A DNA stretch of 64,000 bases from Strongylocentrotus droebachiensis. Its lineage: Eukaryota; Echinodermata; Echinoidea; Camarodonta; Strongylocentrotidae. The notes under the pieces are model-generated. The model saw only the letters and a list, made by a program, of their open reading frames with translations, had not been told where the DNA came from and did no database searches. Below are positions 12,301-24,300 of the stretch, one piece after another; the stretch's first letter is position 1; each line of letters begins with the position of its first letter. Made by a program: the position numbers and the translations under genes. Location: assembly GCA_035222895.1 (NCBI GenBank), contig JAVYIG010000898.1:1-64000 (forward strand), written 5' to 3'.

Positions 12301-15300
12301 CTTTAACTTCTCACCAGGAAAATATTTGACATAAATGTTTGTGATGGAACTAAAATTGGGACTTCTGGCATAAAGATTGTGATTTAATGCAGCTCCACAA
12401 TTGTGACACAAGTTGACTTCCAAGCAGTTAGAGTTATATTATCCCTCTCATTGCTAAGTATTTTTACATCAGTGAACACTGTTTATCATACAAACCGATC
12501 TTACCAACAGTTTTCAATATATTGGAACCCCAATGTCAAATCAGACATAGGATATATTGTTGGAAAGCTGGGAACTGTAATTTTTAGAGAATATTTTGTT
12601 AAAAGTTATAAAATGGAAACAAAGAAACCCAATTTCCTAAAAAAAGGGCAAGTAATCAATGAGAGGGTTAAGATATTTGGAGCTATGATTGATCACAATG
12701 TTTTATTCCTGAGACTCCTTGAGATAATATATAACCAAACAAAATTGGTGGAGGTTTATTGAAAACAAACTATATTTTTCATCCATTAACAAATACACCC
12801 ATGTTACTTCATGTATGCAAAATGGCCTCAAAGTATTACAGGTTATATTTACGTAGCAGCTCTGTGTAGTTCACATACTATATTATACAGTTTGTATGTT
12901 ATTGAGAAGCTGCTGCAAGTACACTGTGCATATTCAATATCCATGGACCATTTTCCATGCAATTTATTTTTTTAAAGCATGCTATGAGTTAGACCTTGTT
13001 TTCAGGTCTAGTGACAGGCCTCTATGCCCTTTTAAAGAGATACAAATAGTTTGATGGCCATTTAGGTAATTCAGTGCTTGCACGAAACACATCCTTCCCT
13101 TCCCTCCCCTCCCCCCCCCTCCCCCTCCCCCCTTTGACACAAATGTACACTGTTAAAGCTTGAAAGATAAGTTGTGGCTTCCCTTAAATGCATATAAATA
13201 AATGATATTTGTAATAAAATCACATGTACAAGTTTCATGTTTTTTATAGTATGCATCATTCATAAGTAAAGTAATACAAATTTGCTTTGTACTTGTATGG
13301 TCCCTTAAGAATAGAAAGCCCATATCTTTTGCATTGAAATAACCACCACTCAAAATCCAGCCCCATTGTCTTGTACATGCCAATCTGTGAAGAACATGCT
13401 GTTTTCCCCCCGTCTTTTTTATAAGGAAGCCCAATATTTTTTTTGCCGGGAAATAACTACCACTAAAATCCAACCCCATTTTCTTGTACTGTATATCCCA
13501 ATTTGTGACAAATATACTGTTTGTGTATGATGCTTTCAGTATAAAACTTGTAATTATAGAAATCTAGTTGTCTCTGTTGGCACTTGTACTGTATATAGCT
13601 TGTGTTGAATGCAGACTTGATTTGAAGGGCAAATGCACTACACAGTTTAAGTCAAATTCTGTTCCCATGGCACATAGTACCTGCATCCTTTATCATAGGA
13701 TTTTTGTCAGGCAGATGAGTTTTAGATATCTGTTTATATTGGCCACATTTCATCCAAAAAAATTTGTTCAATACCAGTCAGTAATTCTGTATTATGCATC
13801 ATGTGATATTTATTCATACAGTTTTAATACATATCTTTTGTCACCCAAATGCCTTATCACTGCAAAAAATATTGATATTGCCATTTAACCCTATATTGGG
13901 GGGGGGGGGGGGGCCTTAATTAGCCCCCACCCCCTCTACATTTTTTGCGGTAATATAGAATAAAGGAGGATAATTTTAAAGTCTCTAGAAAAGTACTATT
14001 CCTAACTGTTTATTCATTTTGCCTGTAAACAAATTATGAAATTGTTCTCATTTTACCAATTAAAAATGTGTTGTTAGTAATGTTTTTCACTTCCACTAGA
14101 TATAATTGATATGTAGATGAATCATGTCAAGTTTGTTTCTAATTGTTTTATTAATATTTGAACAAATATTGATATCGTGTTATCTTATTTTTTGTTGGTA
14201 TTTTACCCTCAATTTTCTTCCAGACACGATCATCAAAGGATAAGGTGACGGTTTAGAAATATTTTGTCTTTGGTGTGAAGTTTTAGCATGCAGTTTCTAC
14301 TTCTTTCTCTTAGTTTTTCTCTCCATTTCTTTTAGTTTTGAGTCTATTGAAAAAAAAGTTAAAATGCAGATATGTCCTCAACTATTTAGTGAGAACCTCT
14401 GTCATACAATTTGTTCTTTCTTTCTACTTGAGACTAAAGAAAACACCCCCAGGAGACACAGAGGAGCAATGAAAATATACGCCTTTAATACTAGTTTATA
14501 TTATATTTTGACATGTCAATATTAGGGGCTTCGACATTTGCTCTTCTGAAAATTGCTCCTAGCTTTTGTAAAAAGTACAGGTTAGTGATAGGGTTGTGAT
14601 TGGGGTCTTAGGCTAGGTTTAGGGTCAGAGTGAGGTAGACTATTGGGTTCACGGTTCAAGTTTGGTATTTGGTGAGTGTAGGAAATTACCATGGAGCAAT
14701 TGTCACAGGAGCAAGTGTCGCACAACCAAATATATGCTTTTACACCTCCATTTATTAAAGACCACATAGATATAGATACACATAGATCTCCCACCAGCAC
14801 TTTAAAGGTTCTCAGCTAAAATTCTCTTTTCAATCCATTCACACATGCTTTTAGTGTTCATAGCCTTTCCAATCTGTCTTGTAATGTAATGCTTAATTAA
14901 CTTATTAACCAGGTGTGCTGAGCGATAAGCTTTCTAACTGTAACCAAAAAAAAGTGTGATGCAGTGTTCATTGCCTTTACACAGCGAGAAGAGACTTTGT
15001 AAGTTCATTATTTGTGAGCTTACTTTCATCTTCAGTACTGTCCATGAAATTCTTAAAATCTGCTGCTCTTTTCCTAACCATGAAAATGTTGTGTTGTTTT
15101 TCCCTTTAACTGGGTTTTTGTGTGACTTTAATGTTTTGGCTTATGCTTGGTTTTGGGACTGTGTAGCGTAAATTGACTAGTTAATGTGCGATTAGTTGAT
15201 AAGTTGAAAATAATACACGTAAGAGATTTATTAACGGGAAGATTAACAAAATAAACAGAAGAACTACAATGTAATAGAGAAGCAGAAGAAAAAACAAAGA

Positions 15301-18300
15301 ATAAATAATAAATAATAAGATAAATATGCAGAAGAATAGGAAGACAAAAATAATAGGTATGGAAGAAATCAGAACTGATTTAGGGTAAAAGATCAAAATC
15401 AATCTGAAGTAGAAAGAAGAATAAGATGTAAAATAAGAGAATAGTGAAGAGAAAAAGAGAAATTCATGTAAGTGAAAGAATATCAACTATTAACAAGTTT
15501 CATCTCGTAATGCACAGTTGCATATTTTCTCATAAACTTCATTAGAAAACTTAGTTGTGTTTGCTTGCATTCAATAGGATGAATGGAATCTTTGGCTTTA
15601 ATGGGAATTCTTTTTAATGAGTTTTGTAGAAAATATATTTTCTTTTTGTGCAGTTCTCAGCATTATACCTGTAAGTCAAAGTTTGCAGTGTTTTTCATGC
15701 TTGTCTTGCTTTCTCATCTACTGGAATGTTTTTGATGTTCTTCAGCTTTCAAAAACAATCAATTTGTCCATTCTTTTTCCACTTGTTTTCACACTTTCCT
15801 CCTATTCAAAGTAGCTTTTTTATATTCAAAATGTTTTTTCTTTTCAATTCAATTGTATTTTTTCCAAATATATAATAAGAATATTGTTTTATATAGCTCA
15901 GCTTCCATATAAATTTTCTCTACTGTGCTTTAGTGAAAAATAAAATGTTGCTTACTTTAATAATCCTTGTAATCAATTTAACAATCTCATATATGGGACA
16001 TGTATACTACACTAATGGGATATTATATATTGAATAATTCTGTAAAGATGAAATTAGATAGCTAATTCATATGCCACCTTAAAGGAAAGAAACTTGTCAA
16101 TTAAATTCGATTTGCGATTTAGGGATTTTCTTCCTATGAAGGATTACAGTGTAATGAGAAGATCCCTACATTAATTAACTTACATATTTGAATTTTCATA
16201 AAGAGGAAGGTCGCACCAGGGAAATGATTGCTTATTTTATAACCAATTATTATTTCTAAACATGCAGACACCTATTATTCGGCGCAAGTACCCTTCCATG
16301 GCCACTATCACCACATCATTCAGTGATGAGTCAGCTGCAAGCACACTGAGTAGTGATGATAGCAGCATGAGTACTGAACCCACAGACATGTCTCAGCTCG
16401 GCCCTGGTGGAAGCATGTTCTCTGCATCATCAGCAACCATCAACGCAGCCAAGCAGAACATCGTACCCTCGGCTTGGCGCAAGCCCCAGCAGTCACAACG
16501 CAGGACCAGGGAGAGAATGGTGTCAGTTCTTAAAGGGCTGGGCCAGAATGTTGGCTTGCCTAGGAGCCCGTCTGTAAGTTGGATAATGGTTCACAATCTT
16601 CTTTGTAGGAGTTGTGTTAGAAGCAGGTATGCAAATTGTGCTAGAAATACACTGCATCATACCATCATTATACCAGGCAGTCTGTTAATAGTACCACCTT
16701 TATTCAAGAGCCATAGCTTGAATTTGTTTGATGTACTTAGTATTATATTTACAGGTCTATACTATCTGAAAATTAGATGATTAATTGATTATTTCACACA
16801 TTACATTGTTTGATCATACAGAATCTGTGAACTGGTTCGTTCCATACAGCTGACTTATATGTTCTCCTGTAATACTTGTTGCAATAGCTTCTACATCTCT
16901 TCAATTTGTTTATTTCTTTGAATTCTTTGACCCTACCGTTGAGTGTCAGAGTACATACTATAGTACGTCTTATTTAAATCATCATAATCATATTTTCTTT
17001 ACTATCATTATTACTATTAGTATCAATTGTACTTTATAATTGTTATTGATATCAGTATCAACTCTGTGGTATCTTCCTTCAGGTGATCTTTAGTTCAACA
17101 AGTGACATTGCAAATGAGCGGCAGAACAGTGTCTGCTCGTCCAGTGAGTCCACCTCCCTCGTTGACTCAATGAACCCCGAGGGCAGCAAAGCAGAGGAGA
17201 GCGGTGATATTCCCACGCTCAAAGAGTTTGACTTCTTAGAGGGAGAAGAAGTAGATAGAGAGGTATGCATATACATTGATTTTTGTAAAGATTGTTTTGA
17301 ATTATCAAAATTTGCAATTAATTACAAACTGTAATTTGTGCAAGGGCTCATTTTGTTCACATTTTTTTGTATGGTCACAAATTTAACAACAAGCAAATAT
17401 GTACTGGAGTCCATGTGTAAACGTTTATTTTAATTAGCCTGTGTTAATTATTACAAATAAAATTAGAGCAAAAATGTCTGCCTTCCTGTGATCCCTGAAA
17501 TACGTAGTGGCCGAGATTTAAAAGAGATTCTATTCAGTATTTCTGGCTTTATGATGCTTATGAGTACAAATGACGTGGCTACCAAAAGTTATATTTTAAA
17601 AGGTGCTCAATCGATCTATCATTTTTAGGGTAGTTCAGCGATACATGTATGAAACCTTCTTTATAATGATTATTACTTTAACAAAAACTATAAGACAGGA
17701 TGGTTAATAGTTAAATTTATGTAATATCAATGTAGCATTAAAATCTGTGTAGTCTATAATCAGACATGAGCAGGTCTTTTTCTAATTTCAAGATGGTACA
17801 GAGTTCAACTAATATGACAACCGATCTATCTTTAAACTGTAGTCTACTGATTGAGTCTTTTTTGTTAAACTACAGGATGGTAAAGAGTTTAACTGGTATG
17901 ACAGACAACCTAGAGTTATATCTGTAAACTGAGGTCTATTATCAGATACGACCAAGTCTTTAAGTCTATAAATCAGAAATGACTGAGCCTTTCTTTTTCA
18001 TTGCAGGATGGTAAAGGGTTCAACTGGTATGACAGCCGGCATTCTTTGGAGGATATTGATTCGAGTGGAGTAACAAACCCTGACCATGAGGGATCCAAGT
18101 ATTCATCCGAAGATGAGGTAAGGTCCATTCAATTTCCTAGAGAAGGAATTTAGGAGCATTCTCGATATTGTTATGTCAGTTTTCAGGTCGGGTTTCTTGA
18201 AAAGGATTGTTTTTCAAATTGCTCATATTCGGAATATGATTAAACAATTCACATGCCTTTGAATAAAGTCCGGTATATGCATATCTGTGTGAGCAGTGCA

Positions 18301-21300
18301 TGTGACTTCCAGCTTGACTTAATCAATATCTTATTATTCTGATGTGTCCAAAATAAACCTCGCACTGTAGTACTGACTTTTATCCCCTGCACAATAATCA
18401 ATATTTCTCAATATCTCCAGACAGTTTCTTTCACAAGGTAATTGCATGAATAGAACTCAAGTCTGTCTTTAAAGATAGTTTACTCTCAACACATTTATCA
18501 AAAGCTGGCAATTTGTGGTGTTGATCAGGAATGTTAATTTGGTTCTATCTGTTGATTTTGTCATACAGACTAGTATATCAGGTGCAGATGATAACACACC
18601 TAGTCTTGAGAACAGCCGTATCTACTCGGGGATATCTCAGGATTTCATCCCCTCTACTGGGGGCAGCAACGTGATCAGAAGAGCTACATCTGGGTCCTTA
18701 TCAAGGTGAGATGGGATAACCCTTACTATGCTCTGCTCTGCTTTGCTCTGCTCTGCTTTGAGTCTAGTGCGCAGGTACAGACACTCGTCTGTCGTAGTGC
18801 GTAAGAGTGTGTCTGAACTGTTAGACTATGTAGACTGCAGTCTACTGCCCTCTACTATATAACTACTCTTGATTTGACACAGCCATAGACTGACAGAGTT
18901 AGGCACAGCTCAAGACTACTCAGTCTACTGCACTCCATAGGCCCTGTATTATAGCTACTCTTGATTTGACACAGCCAAAGACTGACAGAGTTAGGCACAG
19001 CTCAAGACTACTCAGTCTACTGCACTCCATAGGCCCTGTATTATAGCTACTCTTGATTTGACACAGCCATAGACTGACAGAGTTAGGCACAGCTCAAGAC
19101 TACTCAGTCTACTGCACTCCATAGGCCCTGTATTATAGCTACTCTTGATTTGACACAGCCATAGACTGACAGAGTTAGGCACAGCTCAAGACTACTCAGT
19201 CTACTGCACTCCATAGGCCCTGTATTATAGCTACTCTTGATTTGACACAGCCAGAGACTGACAAGAGTAAGGCACAGCTCAAGACTACTCAGTCTACTGC
19301 ACTCCATAGGCCCTGTATTATAGCTACTCTTGATTTGACACAGCCATAGACTGACAGAGTTAGGCACAGCTCAAGACTACTCAGTCTACTGCACTCCATA
19401 GGCCCTGTATTATAGCTACTCTTGATTTGACACAGCCAGAGACTGACACGAGTTAGGCACAGCTCAAGACTACTCAGTCTACTGCACTCCATAGGCCCTG
19501 TATTATAGCTACTCTTGATTTGACACAGCCATAGACTGACAGAGTTAGGCACAGCTCAAGACTACTCAGTCTACTGCACTCCATAGGCCCTGTATTATAG
19601 CTACTCTTGATTTGACACAGCCATAGACTGACAGAGTTAGGCACAGCTCAAAACTACTCAGTCTACTGCACTCCATAGGCCCTGTATTATAGCTACTCTT
19701 GATTTGACACAGCCATAGACTGACAGAGTTAGGCACAGCTCAAGACTACTCAGTCTACTGCACTCCATGGGCCCTGTATTATAGCTACTCTTGATTTGAC
19801 ACAGCCAGAGACTGACACGAGTTAGGCACAGCTCAAGACTACTCAGTCTACTGCACTCCATAGGCCCTGTATTATAGCTACTCTTGATTTGACACAGCCA
19901 TAGACTGACAGAGTTAGGCACAGCTCAAGACTACTCAGTCTACTGCACTCCATAGGCCCTGTATTATAGCTACTCTTGATTTGACACAGCCATAGACTGA
20001 CAGAGTTAGGCACAGCTCAAGACTACTCAGTCTACTGCACTCCATAGGCCCTGTATTATAGCTACTCTTGATTTGACACAGCCATAGACTGACAGAGTTA
20101 GGCACAGCTCAAGACTACTCAGTCTACTGCACTCCATAGGCCCTGTATTATAGCTACTCTTGATTTGACACAGCCAGAGACTGACAAGAGTAAGGCACAG
20201 CTCAAGACTACTCAGTCTACTGCACTCCATAGGCCCTGTATTATAGCTACTCTTGATTTGACACAGCCATAGACTGACAGAGTTAGGCACAGCTCAAGAC
20301 TACTCAGTCTACTGCACTCCATAGGCCCTGTATTATAGCTACTCTTGATTTGACACAGCCATAGACTGACAGAGTTAGGCACAGCTCAAGACTACTCAGT
20401 CTACTGCACTCCATAGGCCCTGTATTATAGCTACTCTTGATTTGACACAGCCATAGACTGACAGAGTTAGGCACAGCTCAAGACTACTCAGTCTACTGCA
20501 CTCCATAGGCCCTGTATTATAGCTACTCTTGATTTGACACAGCCAGAGACTGACACGAGTTAGGCACAGCTCAAGACTACTCAGTCTACTGCACTCCATA
20601 GGCCCTGTATTATAGCTACTCTTGATTTGACACAGCCAGAGACTGACACGAGTTAGGCACAGCTCAAGACTACTCAGTCTACTGCACTCCATAGGCCCTG
20701 TATTATAGCTACTCTTGATTTGACACAGCCAAAGACTGACAAGAGTAAGGCACAGCTCAAGACTACTCAGTCTACTGCACTCCATAGGCCCTGTATTATA
20801 GCTACTCTTGATTTGACACAGCCATAGACTGACAGAGTTAGGCACAGCTCAAGACTACTCAGTCTACTGCACTCCATAGGCCCTGTATTATAGCTACTCT
20901 TGATTTGACACAGCCATAGACTGACAGAGTTAGGCACAGCTCAAGACTACTCAGTCTACTGCACTCCATAGGCCCTGTATTATAGCTACTCTTGATTTGA
21001 CACAGCCAAAGACTGACAGAGTTAGGCACAGCTCAAGACATCATGGAATTGTGAATGGCAGATGTTCTTTCCACAATTTAATGATGAGGAATACTATAAT
21101 TGTTAAATAAAAGAAATAAATACCTCAACAAATTTACAACTACCAAGTTTCAAATAAGTTTACTATATTAAAGATTTCATGAGAGCAGTTTGTAATCATG
21201 ATTTGTGGTCTTATTGTGTCATCTTGTTCAAACAGTATTCAAAGGTATCATACTATTCATTCCATAATCCTGTTGTGAATCTAAAGCAGAAAGGCCGAAA

Positions 21301-24300
21301 GAATTATGTGAACACTATTGGATGGATTTGATAGATGGTTGAAACCACTAATGGCACCGGCAGATTACTGAGTAATTGCACTTCAATTTGAAGTCATGTT
21401 AAATACTTTTGTTTTTGTTTGATAGTGGTGGCAGTGACATAGACAGCATCACCTCCCCAATATGCAACTCACCCACAGCCAACTCTTCGTTCATCTACAT
21501 CCCTGTTGACGAGGTGGAAGAGGCGTGGCAGAGTCACGTAGATGCTGTCATGGTGGACATGAGCGGTCGTTATGCGGTCAATACGTTCCATATCTTCACC
21601 CAGCTCTATAAGGTCATGCAGCAGAGGTTCTGTAATCTGACCAGAGAAGCATGTAACTACCTAGGAGATCGCATGAGAGGCATCGCACTTCAGTTCCATA
21701 TCCTTTGAACCCTTACCTATGGGAACCTGCTCATCCATATATTAAACATTAAAACGGAATGAGATAATTCAGTATTGAGCAGGTTAATAATGAGGGTTTA
21801 AAAAAAAAAATTAAAGCATATATAGCATCCAAGCATTCTATTTTTTAAGAAATCATTCTTGTACTTGTCCCTCAAACTGATGCTCTGAACCCGAGATTCC
21901 TCTTTTTGTCTGAAAAGCTCAGTGGAAGGCATACAAAATAGACTTCATATATCTGATTTTTTTTTTTCCTTGTGACATTCTTCATTTAAACACCTTTTGC
22001 ATAGATTAATCAACGTACATAAGGACCCCAGTCATTGGATTAAAATAAATGACTTGTATTTTCTAAAGTACTTGTATGGTGGAAAGAGGGTGCCCCAGAT
22101 TGGGGGAGAGACCTAGGATTGTTTTGTATTGAGTTGAATATGACACAAAATCAATATTGGCCTTAACTCCCTATCTCACTGAATACCCTAGAAGTTCTGA
22201 GCACCCATGCTCTTTGTCCTTTCGTCTATGTGGACACCGAGACCTTGATGATATGTAGACTTCTGGACAGCCATAAATACTGTGTGCTTGAGCTCAACGA
22301 ACACTATGATACCTACATCTCAAAGAGGGACCTAACGGTTGAGGTTAGTACAAATTTTGTCATCTCTTAAAGCTTATCTGTACTAGTTTATATGAGGGAT
22401 TAGACCACCCTGCAAGGTCATTGGACAGGTGGTTATCTCATCAACTCAGCTCTCAATTAACATAAGAAAAAGAGGATCATGGGAGACCAATGGTCACCGA
22501 TTAGGCATTGTTTTCTATATAGAGGGAGCAAGTATCTACAAGTAGGACAGTGTGGCTTTAAACGTCGTCCTATCAATCTCTAGTCTTGTTCTCATTGCTC
22601 CATACTCCTGTTGTCCTCTAGTCCTGTTCCCATTGCCCGCAAGTCTCCCAAGCTACATGTACAATGTATGATGGTTTTTAACGTGAGCTTGCACTCAATA
22701 AATAGCAAAGCTGTTCAGAGACAAATCAATCTGTGTTAATTTTTCTTTTATACCATTTTCTTTTCAGTGTCTGGATTCTATCAAAGCTTCTTTGAAGAGA
22801 CAGACTTTAGCAGCTCATGTAAGTCTCTTTCAAATATTACTAGTATGTCTGTGTTTACAATGTCATTGGAATATACATGAAGTTTGTTTGATTTATGAAA
22901 CTTGCAGAAGGGGGTAGAGAGAGAGAGAGACTTTCTCTAGCACTTTTAATGTTAAAGGATGTACATCTGTTCAAACTTATGTAGAGGTAAAATGTGATTA
23001 TTTCACTTTTGTTTACTTTTACATGGTAAGAAAGATTTTGAATTGTGAATTAGTGATGAACAACTCTAATTTACCTTTATTATTATTGTATCAAATCATC
23101 TATATAAACACAAATCCTAGTGTCCTTTGGTAAGACATTGCCATTCTCCACCCAGGTTTTGTATACATGTATGTTCTTGTAGGGAGGAATTAGCCTAGCT
23201 AGAGCCAGGGTAATATCCGAGTGTCTTGAGCACCTTGCATGGTGGATATGTGCGCTATAAAGATACTCAATATCATTATATTATTATATTATGGACTTAT
23301 GTTTACTCAAGAGAAAAAAAAACTAAGGGTTGTATTGACCAAGTTTGCTAGTCCCCCCTCTCAATCACAGGTGACTGCCAAAAATATGAGCTAGAAAACT
23401 GATCACTACGTACATTTGTTTCTTGTTGTTTTTGTACAGGATATGAATGGGCCAACAGGAGAAGAACAGGTAAAGTCGAACATTGATTTCATTTTCAGCT
23501 TCTTATTTATTTTTTTATTTTTCATGTACAGTTTGCTGGTAAATATAGGTTTAAGAAACATTATTATTTTGAAGAATGATCACTGATTAATAGTTGAAAT
23601 AAGCCTCTTGTTTCAAACCATATGATGATAAAGAACCCACAAAGGACTTGGATATTAACTTTTATGTTCATAAGATGATGCCTGTATATCATGGAGAATA
23701 TATTGTGGTGTATTCTATAGGCTGTATTGGTCTTTTGGAATAACGACTCCTCTCATCTCTGTACTTTCCATTCTTAATTTCTAATTCACTTTCCATGAGT
23801 TGTATTATTCAGGTTGTGGGTTATAATCACGTTTTTGTAGTGCAAACACTCAATATTGGATATATGGTTATATACTCTCTATAAGAAAAAGCTGATGAAC
23901 CTAAATCACACCTACATTATTATATTGTGGCTCACAGTAATAAGGTATTTTGTACTCAGCAAAGACAGGTATTATGAGCATCTACTTCTTGCCCATGCAT
24001 AAGGATAGGGATATAGTGTAGTTGAGTAAACCAGCAACTAGAGGAGCTTGGTTAGTGAATAATAAATAATCAAGAATATGAAAAATCATATTTGAGGATA
24101 CCGCTAATATGACATCAACTAGCTCAAAGTGAGTATTTGACTGGTATTTCCAATTAAACAAAGTGATATGTACCAGTATGTTCTCTTTTACATTTCGTAG
24201 AAAATATAGATCTGATTCAAGATTTCTTAAATATGTTTTAAGAAATTAATATGATGTTTAAGAGGACAATTAAAAAGAAAAGTGAAATAAATGATGCTGC

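Noticed and set aside
15181-15486. 101-codon hydrophobic minus-strand ORF
   Set aside because: Produced by a purine-rich intronic stretch read as Phe/Leu/Ile codons; no splice sites, start context or homology.
18836-21040. Regular array that might suggest a CRISPR or a repeat protein
   Set aside because: Units are contiguous without unique spacers, and the minus-strand frames shift whenever a 92-bp unit occurs. It is a eukaryotic satellite.
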